Positions 49,260-56,833 of a stretch of DNA of 64,000 nt are shown here, piece by piece (position 1 is the first letter of the stretch; every line of letters starts with the position of its first letter). The DNA is from Candidatus Limiplasma pullicola. GTDB taxonomy: Bacteria > Bacillota > Clostridia > Christensenellales > Aristaeellaceae. The translations under genes were made by a program, and so were the position numbers. A model generated the notes under the pieces. That model made no database searches. It was not told the DNA's origin and worked only from the letters and a program-made list of their open reading frames with translations. The stretch is from contig DVIV01000030.1 of assembly GCA_018710985.1 (NCBI GenBank), forward strand, positions 62,001-126,000, in the 5' to 3' direction.

Positions 49260-50852
49260 ATGGCATTGGGCACGCTCATTTTGACCCCGGAACAGATGCG
49301 CAAAATGGAACAGTTCTATTTCGCCGAGTCCGGCGTTGCGTCCATTGAGGTGATGGAGCAGGCGGCTTCGGCGCTCGCCTCCCTGCTCGTGGAACGCTTC
49401 GGCAACTTTCGCACCATCTTCTTCGCCTGCGGCCCCGGCGGCAACGGCGGCGACGGCCTGGCGGCGGCGCGCCTGCTCAAGCCGCGCGGCGCGGACGTGG
49501 CCTTCGTGCTTGCGGAGGAGCCGAAAAGCCCGGACGCCATCGAAAACCTGCGCCGCGCCCGCGAGGCCGGCGTGCGCGAACTCTCCGTTAACAGCCGCGA
49601 GCGCCCGGACGTGTGGGTGGACGCGCTCTTTGGCACCGGCCTTTCCCGCGCCCCGGCGGGCAACGCCGCCGCGCTCATCCGCCGCATGAATCAAGACCGC
49701 CTCCGCCACGGCTCGAAGGTCGTCGCCGTGGACATCCCCTCCGGCCTTTCCGGCCTCTCCGGGCAGGGCTTCCCCTCGGCGCACGATAATACGGAACACC
49801 CCGGCATTTGCGTGTATGCCGACGTGACCCTCGCCCTGCGCTACGCCAAGACCGGCCACTACCTCAACGATGGTCTGGACGTCTGCGGCGAAGTGCGCAC
49901 GGCCAACATCGACATCCGCCCCACGCAGGCGTGGCGGGAATTTCTCGACGCCACGGGCCGCAACTACCTTTTTGACGCCCCGCAGGACTTCATGCCCCAG
50001 TACCCGCGCAACACCCACAAGGGCGAGCGCGGCCACGTGCTGGTGGTCGCCGGCAGCGTGGGCATGGCGGGCGCGGCGGCGCTGTGTGCGGGCGCGGCGC
50101 TCAGAAGCGGCGCGGGGCTGGTGACGGTGGCCTGCCCGGCCTCCATCGTGCCCATCCTGCAAGTGCTGGAACCCTGCGCCATGTGCGTCCCCATGCCGGA
50201 AAAGGACGGCGCGCTCGCGGCGGAGGCGGCGGATCTTCTCTGGGAACTGCGCGATGGAAAGCGGATCGTCGCCGGTCCCGGCCTTTCCCGCCGCTGCGCC
50301 CCGCAGGTGCTGGAAGCGCTGCTCGCCCCCAAGGACGGACAGCCCGCCAGCCTCGTTCTGGACGCGGACGCCCTCAACATACTTGCCGAACATCGGGAAC
50401 TGCTCGCCATGGCGAGCCTGTCCTGCGTCCTCACCCCGCACCCCGGCGAGGCCCGCCGCCTGCTGGGCCGCGAACTGACCGACCCCGTCTCCGACGCGCG
50501 CGCGCTGGCGGCGCTGGGTGATGAACTGGGCTGCAAGGTGGTACTCAAGGGCGCGAGCCGCGTCGTCTGCGAGGGCGCGCCGGTCAATGGCCGCGCCCAG
50601 CCGGTGTTTATCAGCACCACGGGCGGCTCAGGCATGGCCAAGGGCGGCTCGGGCGACGTCTTTGCCGGCCTGCTGGCGGGCCTGCGCTGCTGCGAGTGGT
50701 ACAACATCGCCGCCGCCTGCGAAGTCCACGGCCTCGCCGGGTTGCTGGCGGAAGAAAAGTACGGCGACACGGCCATGACCTCCCGCAACATCCTCGAAAT
50801 GCTCCCCGAGGCCTTCCGCCGCCTCGCCGCGCGGCGGGAAGAACAGCCGTGA
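49260..50852 (+). CDS. nnr: bifunctional NAD(P)H-hydrate epimerase/dehydratase
   Basis: 530 residues that repair hydrated NAD(P)H. The epimerase (YjeF_N) is residues about 1-215, with CGPGGNGGDGLAAARLL and VDIPSGLSG. The ADP-dependent dehydratase (ribokinase-like YjeF_C) is about 230-530, with HVLVVAGSVGMAGAAAL, SLVLDADALN, LTPHPGEARRL and the end motif GGSGMAKGGSGDVFAG. Both halves look intact. It follows birA by nine bases and is coupled to the next gene by GTGA. Confidence 0.95.
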   Translation: MALGTLILTPEQMRKMEQFYFAESGVASIEVMEQAASALASLLVERFGNFRTIFFACGPGGNGGDGLAAARLLKPRGADVAFVLAEEPKSPDAIENLRRAREAGVRELSVNSRERPDVWVDALFGTGLSRAPAGNAAALIRRMNQDRLRHGSKVVAVDIPSGLSGLSGQGFPSAHDNTEHPGICVYADVTLALRYAKTGHYLNDGLDVCGEVRTANIDIRPTQAWREFLDATGRNYLFDAPQDFMPQYPRNTHKGERGHVLVVAGSVGMAGAAALCAGAALRSGAGLVTVACPASIVPILQVLEPCAMCVPMPEKDGALAAEAADLLWELRDGKRIVAGPGLSRRCAPQVLEALLAPKDGQPASLVLDADALNILAEHRELLAMASLSCVLTPHPGEARRLLGRELTDPVSDARALAALGDELGCKVVLKGASRVVCEGAPVNGRAQPVFISTTGGSGMAKGGSGDVFAGLLAGLRCCEWYNIAAACEVHGLAGLLAEEKYGDTAMTSRNILEMLPEAFRRLAARREEQP

Positions 50853-51256
50853 CCGCCCCGCGCGCCTGCCTGCCCCCGGGCGTGAACGCGCGCCGCGACC
50901 GGGGAGAAGGGCTGTTCGTCGTCCGCGAGCGGGTGGAAAGCCCTTACTTCACCTGCGCGCCCGCCGGGGACGTCTGGCGGCTCACCCCCACCGAAGCGCT
51001 CCTGCGCGAATACGAAGGGGAAGCCCCGCAAAGCGCCCTTTCCCGCACGTTTCTGCGCTTTCGCGGCCTTCCCGTGGAGCGGGAAAGCCTTTTCCTCTTC
51101 TGCGAGGCGGCCAAACTTCTGGAAGCCCCGGAGCGCGCCCGTCTCGCAGCGCTTGACAAGGCCCTGCGCCAGCGCGCGGCGGTCTGCCTGCGAACGGGCG
51201 GCGGCGGCGGTCTCTACGCCTGCGCGACGATGCTCGACTTTATAAAAGGAGAATGA
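50849..51256 (+). CDS. hypothetical protein in the birA-nnr operon
   Basis: 135 residues starting with GTG that overlaps the nnr stop, so it is probably translated by coupling. It is cytoplasmic, Arg- and Ala-rich, with SPYFTCAPAGDVWRLTPTEALLREYEG near the start and a helical middle. Cysteines occur at several places without a metal pattern. I do not recognise the family. It ends three bases before the UPF0173 gene. The strict spacing on both sides argues that it is real rather than a chance frame. Confidence 0.6.
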   Translation: MTAPRACLPPGVNARRDRGEGLFVVRERVESPYFTCAPAGDVWRLTPTEALLREYEGEAPQSALSRTFLRFRGLPVERESLFLFCEAAKLLEAPERARLAALDKALRQRAAVCLRTGGGGGLYACATMLDFIKGE

Positions 51257-51259
51257 GAT

Positions 51260-51901
51260 ATGAAGCTCAAATGGTACGGACATTCCTGCTTTGCCCTCAC
51301 CTACGCGGACGGCACCGCCATCGTCATCGACCCCTTCGACGCTTCCGTCGGCTACCCCCTCTGCAAGGCGCGCGCCGACGCGGCGCTGTGCAGCCACGGG
51401 CACTATGATCACAACTACGTCCAGTCCCTGCAGGGCGAGCCGCAGGTGATCGCCGACGTCGCGCCGCGCACGGTCGGCAGCGTGAAGATACACGGCATTC
51501 CCTGCTTTCACGACGAAGCGCAGGGCGCGAAGCGCGGCAAAAACATAGCCTTCATCCTCGAAGGCGACGGCCTGCGCATTGCCCACCTCGGCGACCTTGG
51601 CCACCTGCCCACGCCGGAGATGTACGCGGCCCTGCGCGGCGTGGATCTGCTGCTCATCCCCATCGGCGGCACCTACACCATCACCACGCCCGAGGCCGTG
51701 GAGGTCATCCGCGAGGTCAGGCCCCACACCGCCATCGCCATGCACTTCAAGACCGTGCTGTGCAACCTGCCCATCACCGACGAAGGGGAATTTGTGCGCC
51801 TGACGCACGCGCAGTACCTGCCCAATGAACTGGACATCACCCCGGAAACGCTCGACAGCCTGCCCGCCGCGGCGGTGTTGCTCTGCCCCTCCGCCGGTTA
51901 A
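51260..51901 (+). CDS. UPF0173 metallo-beta-lactamase-fold hydrolase
   Basis: 213 residues with the metal-binding signature SHGHYDHN (about 46-53), further ligands in GIPCFHDEA, AHLGDLGHLP and IAMHFKT. This is the YtkL/UPF0173 family, predicted metal-dependent hydrolases whose substrates are mostly unknown. AAGGAG precedes the ATG. It is the last gene before the terminator at 51931, so its operon is birA-nnr-orphan-hydrolase. Confidence 0.87.
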   Translation: MKLKWYGHSCFALTYADGTAIVIDPFDASVGYPLCKARADAALCSHGHYDHNYVQSLQGEPQVIADVAPRTVGSVKIHGIPCFHDEAQGAKRGKNIAFILEGDGLRIAHLGDLGHLPTPEMYAALRGVDLLLIPIGGTYTITTPEAVEVIREVRPHTAIAMHFKTVLCNLPITDEGEFVRLTHAQYLPNELDITPETLDSLPAAAVLLCPSAG

Positions 51902-51930
51902 CCCAAAGTTTATCCTTCATCCGCCGCAGA

Positions 51931-51982
51931 CCGCCGCGCGCCTCCTCACACCGGGCGCGGGAGGGGTCGCGGCGGTTTTTTT
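51931..51982 (+). terminator. terminator of the birA operon
   Basis: CCGCCGCG...CCTCC pairs with GGGAGG...CGCGGCGG around a loop of about 13 bases, followed by seven T residues. Confidence 0.88.
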
Positions 51983-52005
51983 CTGCGCGCCATGGGAAGA
52001 ACGCC

Positions 52006-52226
52006 CATGCGAAATGTGTCGGCGCTGTGACGCAAATTTGCGCGAAATATGCGCGGAATGTATAAAATATGCGCGAAAGTGGGTGAATATACCATGTATA
52101 TATGCAATTATTTCACAACTTTCCCGCAGGAATTTCTACCATCCCGTCGTAATTTATACGTATATGCAGTGCATATTCACGCTGCACGCAGCATATACTT
52201 TCTCATCAAATGTGGGAGGGAAAACC
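52006..52226 (+). promoter_or_regulatory. AT-rich control region with phased repeats, palindromes and a hairpin
   Basis: This gap between the birA terminator and the gene at 52227 is much more AT-rich than its surroundings. It holds a perfect palindrome CGCAAATTTGCG (52031-52042); three copies of TGCGCGRAA at 52039, 52050 and 52070, spaced 11 and 20 bases, about one and two helical turns; a possible promoter TTGCGC-17-TATAAA (52038-52066); the palindrome ATATAC-CAT-GTATAT (52087-52101); and a stem-loop GTATATGC-A-GTGCA...TGCAC-GCA-GCATATAC (52160-52198). The parts are visible; that they are operators and a structured leader is inference. Confidence 0.55.
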
Positions 52227-52730
52227 ATGGAGCCACAAAAGCGTGTAATACAACTGTTAAATCCACACGTGCTGCTGCCCATCATCGCGGCATTGATTGC
52301 TCTGATACTCATCGTGCTGATTTGCATATTCGCCTCGGAGGCAAACAGCGTTCGGAATGAATATGCACTGGCGCGCGACAGCGTGGGCGAAGACCTGTAT
52401 ACCAGCCTCTACATGTTCGCCCGCAGTTACGATGGCGTGACGCTGGCCGGCGCGGACGTGCAGGGCAGCATACTGCCCACCATGCGCAGTTACTACACCG
52501 CCGCCACCGCTCTGGACGACGCCATCGTCAACGCCTACGGCCAGCGCTACCGCCTGCTCGACGGCACGACGCGCGACGCCATCGAGGCTGCCTTCGAGGC
52601 CTTCGACGATGCCTTCGCCCAGGGCGACACCACGAGCGATGCCGTCAGCAGCATGAGCGCCTGCGTGCAGGGCGTGGAACAGCTGCTCACCACCCGCTAC
52701 GACGACGCCACCCGCCTGCTGCCCGCCTGA
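52227..52730 (+). CDS. small membrane-anchored protein, LemA-like
   Basis: 167 residues: one membrane helix (about 15-38, LPIIAALIALILIVLICIF) and a helical outer domain that starts with NSVRNEYALARDSVGEDL and ends with VQGVEQLLTTRYDDATRLLPA. The size and the helix-then-coiled arrangement resemble LemA family proteins, but the diagnostic LemA loops are weak, so the family is uncertain. GGGAGGG precedes the ATG. It is monocistronic between the elaborate control region and the bidirectional terminator at 52798. Confidence 0.65.
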   Translation: MEPQKRVIQLLNPHVLLPIIAALIALILIVLICIFASEANSVRNEYALARDSVGEDLYTSLYMFARSYDGVTLAGADVQGSILPTMRSYYTAATALDDAIVNAYGQRYRLLDGTTRDAIEAAFEAFDDAFAQGDTTSDAVSSMSACVQGVEQLLTTRYDDATRLLPA

Positions 52731-52797
52731 AACGCCGCCCAACGCGCCGTTCGCTGTTTTGCGGGAGGCGCGTCAAAGCGTCGATAAAGCCCTCGAC

Positions 52798-52842
52798 TGC
52801 AAAAATCGCCCTGATAAAACGGAGATCAGGGCGATTTTTGCA
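52798..52842 (+). terminator. bidirectional terminator
   Basis: A perfect 18-base inverted repeat (TGCAAAAATCGCCCTGAT and its complement) around a nine-base loop; the T run on either strand is part of the stem, so it ends both the 52227 gene and the converging tmcAL gene. Confidence 0.88.
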
Positions 52843-52931
52843 TCCTTTATCTGCGGGCTTTCTCAACGCTCTGGCCGCCTGCCCGCTTTGCCAGCATATT
52901 GGATCGGAGCCGCGCATGGCCCCGGCCTTTT

Positions 52932-54080
52932 TTACGCCTCCACGCGCACAAAGGGCCGCGTCAACTCCTGCCCGGCGCGGCGCGCCTCGCTCTCCGGCTC
53001 GCCCAGCGCCCACAGGTCGGTAAAGCGCTGTTCGGCCTCAAAGCAGGTGTCCCCGCGCAGGCGCGTGGCGTCGGAAACGATGGGCAGCGCCGCCCGCCGC
53101 GAAAGCTCCCGCAACACGCCCTCCGCCCCGGCGCGCACTCCCAAGAGCCGCGCGTAGGCGGGGCGTTGGCAGGCTGCGGCCACTTCCTTCGTCAGCCCCG
53201 CCGCCGCGTGCGCCATGGCCCGCACGATGCGCGCGCGCGTGTAGCGGCGCGACTTGACGCGCTCAATGACCTCCTCCAGCGAGCCGCTCTCCCGCGCCGC
53301 GCGCATGAGCAGCCCGTCCAGCCCCTCGCCCGCGTCCGGCAGGGAAAGCCCGCCCTGCCGCAGCCGGTAGAGGAACACCGCGTCCAGCGGCAGGCGCGGT
53401 TTTTCCGGCAACAGCGGCAGACACTCCGCCGGCACCGCCATGGAAACGTCTTCTCCGCCCGCCAGCGCCTTGCGCACCGCCGTGGCCGAACAGATGGGGG
53501 CGAGAAGCGCGCCGTGGTAGTCGCCCACGCGGGGAATGACCAGCGGCCTTGTCTCCGTCCCCCGCAGGCAGCGCAGGTATTCCACCGCCAGCGCCATGTT
53601 GGGCGCGTTCAATTCCTCCGCGGGCAGGCCGAGGTATTCCGCCACCGCCTCGCCGCGCGCCCGGGCGTGGCTCATGCCCGCCTCCAGCCGCGCGCGCACC
53701 CCTCTGGAAAGCGCCTCCGGCTCCGTCTCCCGCAGTTCGGCGAGCGTTTCCAGCAATTTAAGGTCCGCCGTCTCGCAGCCGAAGGAAAGGATGTCGCAGG
53801 AAAGCCCCGCCAGCACGCCCACGCCGCCGCGGGCGAAGAAGTCCGCCGTGCGCACGGCAAAGGGCGCAGGCAATTCAAACACGGCGTCCGCACCGCACAA
53901 AAGCGCCATGCGCGCGCGCGCCCATTTGGAGAGCATGGCCGGTTCTCCGCGCTGGGTGAAGCTGCCGCCCAGGCAGACGACCAGCCCCTCGCAGCCCGTG
54001 AGATACCGCGTTTCCCGCAAATGATGCAGATGCCCGTTGTGAAAGGGATTGTATTCGGCGATGACGCCGGCGATGGTCAT
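52932..54080 (-). CDS. tmcAL: tRNA(Met) cytidine acetate ligase (TmcAL/YlbM)
   Basis: 382 residues. TmcAL uses acetate and ATP to acetylate the wobble cytidine (ac4C34) of elongator tRNA(Met) in Bacillota. The nucleotidyltransferase-like N-terminus has AEYNPFHNGHLHHL with HxGH, and CLGGSFTQRGEPA; the SATAVRKAL element and the Arg-rich C-terminal RNA-binding region follow. The start at 54080 puts TIAGVIAEYNPFHNGH at the N-terminus, as in the family; GGAGGTG is eight bases upstream. Promoter at 54100-54128. The C-terminal 40 residues are variable. Confidence 0.92.
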   Translation of the reverse strand: MTIAGVIAEYNPFHNGHLHHLRETRYLTGCEGLVVCLGGSFTQRGEPAMLSKWARARMALLCGADAVFELPAPFAVRTADFFARGGVGVLAGLSCDILSFGCETADLKLLETLAELRETEPEALSRGVRARLEAGMSHARARGEAVAEYLGLPAEELNAPNMALAVEYLRCLRGTETRPLVIPRVGDYHGALLAPICSATAVRKALAGGEDVSMAVPAECLPLLPEKPRLPLDAVFLYRLRQGGLSLPDAGEGLDGLLMRAARESGSLEEVIERVKSRRYTRARIVRAMAHAAAGLTKEVAAACQRPAYARLLGVRAGAEGVLRELSRRAALPIVSDATRLRGDTCFEAEQRFTDLWALGEPESEARRAGQELTRPFVRVEA

Positions 54081-54099
54081 TTTTTCCACCTCCGCCTCT

Positions 54100-54128
54100 A
54101 TTGTAACCGTTAAATCTGCCGCTGGCAA
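54100..54128 (-). promoter_or_regulatory. SigA-type promoter for tmcAL
   Basis: Minus strand: TTGCCA (54128-54123), 17 bases, TACAAT (54105-54100), 20 bases before the ATG, so the leader is short. Confidence 0.7.
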
Positions 54129-54217
54129 GCGGCGGGCAGGAATCTTCCCCTCTTTTGTCGAATACAAGGCGGAAACCGTTTCCCGGTCCGCCGGGCAAGC
54201 TGCCAAAGGGGATAAAC

Positions 54218-55207
54218 ATGGCCAAACTCTATTTCCGCTACGGAGCGATGGGCTCCTCCAAGACCGCCAACGCCATCATGGTGCAGTACAACTACCGCGA
54301 GCGCGGCCAGAACGCGCTCCTTCTCAAGCCGCGCCTCGACAGCCGCGATGGCGAAAAACTGGTCGGCTCGCGCTCGGGGCTGTGCGCGCCCTGTGAATTT
54401 GTCGAGGACCTTCCCGGCATCGACCTCAGCCTCTACGATTGCCTCATCGTCGATGAGGCGCAGTTCCTCACCAAGGCGCAGGTGGAGCAGCTCGTGGACA
54501 TCGTGGACGGGCGCGGCATCCCCGTCATCTGCTACGGTCTGCGCGCCGACTTTCAGGGCAACCTCTTTGAGGGCAGCCACTGGCTGTTGGCCTGGGCGGA
54601 CACCATCGAGGAGATCAAGACCGTCTGCTGGTGCGGCCGCAAGGCCACCTGCAACGCCCGCGTGGCAAACGGCAAGGTGGTCAAGGCCGGGGAACAGATC
54701 GTCCTTGGCGGCAACGAAAGCTACGTCGCCCTCTGCCGCAAGCACTGGAAGAACGGCGAACTGGCCCCGGAGGAGATCCGCCGCATCGCCGCCGGCAAGC
54801 GCGAATACCTGCCGCTTTTGCTCGACGCCGACCCCAGTGAGGCGATGATCGACCGCTATCTGGACGCGGGCGACATGTACGTGCTGTTCGCCCATGGCCG
54901 CGCCGTGGCCGAGGCCGTCATCACCCGCCGCGAGGACGGCTGCGAACTGAAAAACCTCGCCACGGAAAAGGACGCGCGTGGAAAAGGCTACGCCACGCGC
55001 CTGCTCATGCACCTGTTCCGCCTGCTGGCCGCGGAGCATGAGCGCATGTACGTCGGCACCTGCGAGGACCTTCTGCCCTTCTATGAAAAACTGGGCTTTG
55101 AATACGCCTGGACCGCGCCGCACTTCTTCCGCGACAACTACCCCGGCGTGACCTTTGAAGAAGGCGAATTGGACGACATGACCTATCTTGTGAGGACGCT
55201 GCGATGA
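54218..55207 (+). CDS. tdk: thymidine kinase fused to a GNAT acetyltransferase
   Basis: 329 residues. Residues 1-195 are a complete type II thymidine kinase: P-loop GAMGSSKTA (9-17), Walker B DEAQ (79-82), FQGNLFEGS (substrate region), and zinc ligands Cys137, Cys139, Cys173 and His176. Residues 200-329 are a GNAT domain with the acetyl-CoA loop ARGKGYATRLL (253-263) and PFYEKLGFEYA (287-297). The kinase salvages thymidine; the partner domain's acceptor is unknown. AAAGGGG precedes ATG 54218. It overlaps gtrA by ATGA. A fusion of these two is not one I know. Confidence 0.88.
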   Translation: MAKLYFRYGAMGSSKTANAIMVQYNYRERGQNALLLKPRLDSRDGEKLVGSRSGLCAPCEFVEDLPGIDLSLYDCLIVDEAQFLTKAQVEQLVDIVDGRGIPVICYGLRADFQGNLFEGSHWLLAWADTIEEIKTVCWCGRKATCNARVANGKVVKAGEQIVLGGNESYVALCRKHWKNGELAPEEIRRIAAGKREYLPLLLDADPSEAMIDRYLDAGDMYVLFAHGRAVAEAVITRREDGCELKNLATEKDARGKGYATRLLMHLFRLLAAEHERMYVGTCEDLLPFYEKLGFEYAWTAPHFFRDNYPGVTFEEGELDDMTYLVRTLR

Positions 55208-55668
55208 TCAAAAAGCTCTGGAACAACGAGCGCCTGCGGGAGATCTTCCTTTACTGCCTCGTGGGCGGGCTGACCACGGTGGTCAACTACGTGGTCTACT
55301 TCCTCTTTACCCGTCTGGTGGGCGGGGAGGGGAGCAGCCCCGGCCTTGCCGCGCTGATCATGGACGACAGTTTCCAGAACGTGGGCCTGATCGTCGCCGG
55401 CACGCTGGTTGCCTGGCTGGCGGCGGTGGCCTTCGCCTTTTACCCCAACAAGCGCTGGGTGTTCAAAAGCAAAGGCGGCAATGTCAGGCGCGAACTTGCC
55501 CAGTTCCTCTCCGCGCGCGTTCTCTCTCTGGTCATGGACGTTTTGCTCATGCTGCTCTTCGTGGGCGCGTGGCGCATGAACGACATGCTCGCCAAGCTCA
55601 TCGTGCAGGTGGTCGTCATCGCCGCCAACTACTTCGCCAGCAAGTTCTGGATCTTCAGGCGGCGCTGA
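55204..55668 (+). CDS. GtrA-family membrane protein
   Basis: 154 residues with four helices: FLYCLVGGLTTVVNYVVYF, a second after the loop, AFAFYPNKRWVFKSK between helices 2 and 3, and ANYFASKFWIFRRR at the C-terminus. The WVF and FWIF ends are GtrA hallmarks. GtrA proteins are thought to flip undecaprenyl-phosphate-glucose, so it could serve the GtrB/GtrII cluster at 11069-16920, about 39 kb away. It is coupled to the thymidine kinase fusion by ATGA, an odd partner. Confidence 0.88.
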   Translation: MIKKLWNNERLREIFLYCLVGGLTTVVNYVVYFLFTRLVGGEGSSPGLAALIMDDSFQNVGLIVAGTLVAWLAAVAFAFYPNKRWVFKSKGGNVRRELAQFLSARVLSLVMDVLLMLLFVGAWRMNDMLAKLIVQVVVIAANYFASKFWIFRRR

Positions 55669-55709
55669 AAAGGGGCGGCGTTTCCCCGCTGTGGTGGAAA
55701 CGCCGCCCC
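55668..55709 (-). terminator. terminator after the five-repeat protein gene
   Basis: A perfect 14-base stem (GGGGCGGCGTTTCC at 55672-55685, GGAAACGCCGCCCC at 55696-55709) and, on the minus strand, TTTTC. The T run overlaps the gtrA stop codon. Confidence 0.75.
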
Positions 55710-55737
55710 AGAGCGCTGATAAAGCCCGCAACCGCTT

Positions 55738-56562
55738 TCAGACCGCGTCGCCCCCGAGCGTATAGGCGATGACGGCCAGCAGCTCCACGCAGCGGTAGGA
55801 ACCGTTGACGGTCTGCTGCGGCGCGCTTTCGCAGGCGGCCTCGTTGGCGGAAAAGCGCTCGAGCGTGCCGGAGATGACGTCCGAATAAAGTCCGGCTGTA
55901 TCCAACTCATAAGCGATGATGGCCAAAAGCTCCACGCAGCGATAGGAGCCGTTGGCGCTCTGCTGGGGCGCGCTCTCGCAGCGCGCGTCGTTCTGGGAGA
56001 GCAGATCCAGCGTGTCGCCCACCAGAGAGCCGTAGAGACCGCTGGTATCCAGTTCGTAGGCGATGATGGCCAGCAGCTCCGCGCAGCGGTAAAAGCCGTT
56101 GGCGCTCTGCTGGGGCGCGCTCTCGCAGCGCGCGTCGTTCTGGGAAAGCAGCTCCAGCGTGTCGTCCACGAGAGGACCGTAGACGCCGCTGGTATCCAAT
56201 TCATAAGCGATGATGGCCAGCAGCTCCGCGCAGCGGTAGATGCCGTTGGCGCTCTGTTGGGGCGCGCTCTCGCAGCGCGCGTCGTTGCTGGCGAAGGTAT
56301 CCAGCACGTCGCCAATGAGGTCTCCATACGCGCCCTCATCGTCCAGCCTGTAGGCGATGATGGCCAGCAGTTCCACGCAGCGGTAGACGCCGTTGACGCT
56401 CTGCTGGGGCGCGCTCTCACAGCGCGCGTCGTTGCTGGCGAAGCGGTCAAGCACGTCCTCTACGAGGGAGCTATACGACTGCGCGTGGCCGGTGGTCAGC
56501 AATGTGAGCGCGAGCAGGATGGAAAGGGTCAGCGCCGCGAGGCGGCGAAAGCGGATGTTCAT
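55738..56562 (-). CDS. secreted protein of five tandem 49-residue Cys-paired repeats
   Basis: 274 residues: a 29-residue signal (MNIRFRRLAALTLSILLALT, cleaved near GHAQ), then exactly five 49-residue repeats and nothing else. Each repeat reads Y..L....LD..S.NDARCESAPQQS.NG.YRC.ELLAIIAY.LD, with two cysteines 14 positions apart, so each unit could hold one disulfide. Units 2, 3 and 4 are nearly identical; unit 5 is the most diverged. I do not recognise the family. AAAGGAGG precedes the ATG, and a perfect-consensus promoter drives it, so it may be abundant. A peptide- or ligand-binding outer surface role is speculation. Confidence 0.8.
   Translation of the reverse strand: MNIRFRRLAALTLSILLALTLLTTGHAQSYSSLVEDVLDRFASNDARCESAPQQSVNGVYRCVELLAIIAYRLDDEGAYGDLIGDVLDTFASNDARCESAPQQSANGIYRCAELLAIIAYELDTSGVYGPLVDDTLELLSQNDARCESAPQQSANGFYRCAELLAIIAYELDTSGLYGSLVGDTLDLLSQNDARCESAPQQSANGSYRCVELLAIIAYELDTAGLYSDVISGTLERFSANEAACESAPQQTVNGSYRCVELLAVIAYTLGGDAV
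55741..56475 (-). repeat. five in-frame 147-bp tandem repeats
   Basis: The units are 56329-56475, 56182-56328, 56035-56181, 55888-56034 and 55741-55887. The middle units are most alike at the DNA level, so the array probably grew by unequal crossing over. Confidence 0.85.
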
Positions 56563-56608
56563 GGATGGCCTCCTTTGTATCCAAGCGTGTTTTCAAGCCC
56601 TCAACATG

Positions 56609-56637
56609 ATTATAAAGAATGTGGCGAAATATGTCAA
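56609..56637 (-). promoter_or_regulatory. perfect-consensus SigA promoter for the repeat protein
   Basis: Minus strand: TTGACA (56637-56632), 17 bases, TATAAT (56614-56609), all twelve bases consensus, about 47 bases before the ATG. Confidence 0.88.
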
Positions 56638-56687
56638 TACGAAAAAGCCGGCATCTAAAGAAAGTATAAAGGAACTTTGCGCGCATA

Positions 56688-56717
56688 TTGACACGCTTCC
56701 GCCCGGTATGTTATACT
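56688..56717 (+). promoter_or_regulatory. strong promoter for the OadB-like gene
   Basis: TTGACA (56688-56693), 18 bases, TATACT (56712-56717) with the extended -10 TG at 56709-56710. Confidence 0.82.
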
Positions 56718-56740
56718 CATTTTTATAAAGGGAAGTCTTG

Positions 56741-56800
56741 GCTCCGGCAAAAACGCGCCGGAGGCGGCGGTCACAGTGGCACGGCCACAGGCCGCCTTTT
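56741..56800 (+). promoter_or_regulatory. structured leader with attenuator-like hairpins
   Basis: The roughly 105-base leader holds CTCCGGC/GCCGGAG (a perfect seven-base stem) followed by AGGCGGC...GCCGCCT around GTGGC/GCCAC and then TTTTGC. The second could end transcription early. No known riboswitch class is recognised. Confidence 0.4.
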
Positions 56801-56833
56801 GCAAGCGCCCGAAAAACACCAAGGGGGATGTCT

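Noticed and set aside
55741-56475. CRISPR-like regular repeats
   Set aside because: The repeats are contiguous 147-bp coding units with no spacers, and no cas genes are near.
56741-56800. Guanidine-II riboswitch (two small hairpins)
   Set aside because: Neither loop carries the ACGR tetraloop in the required form.
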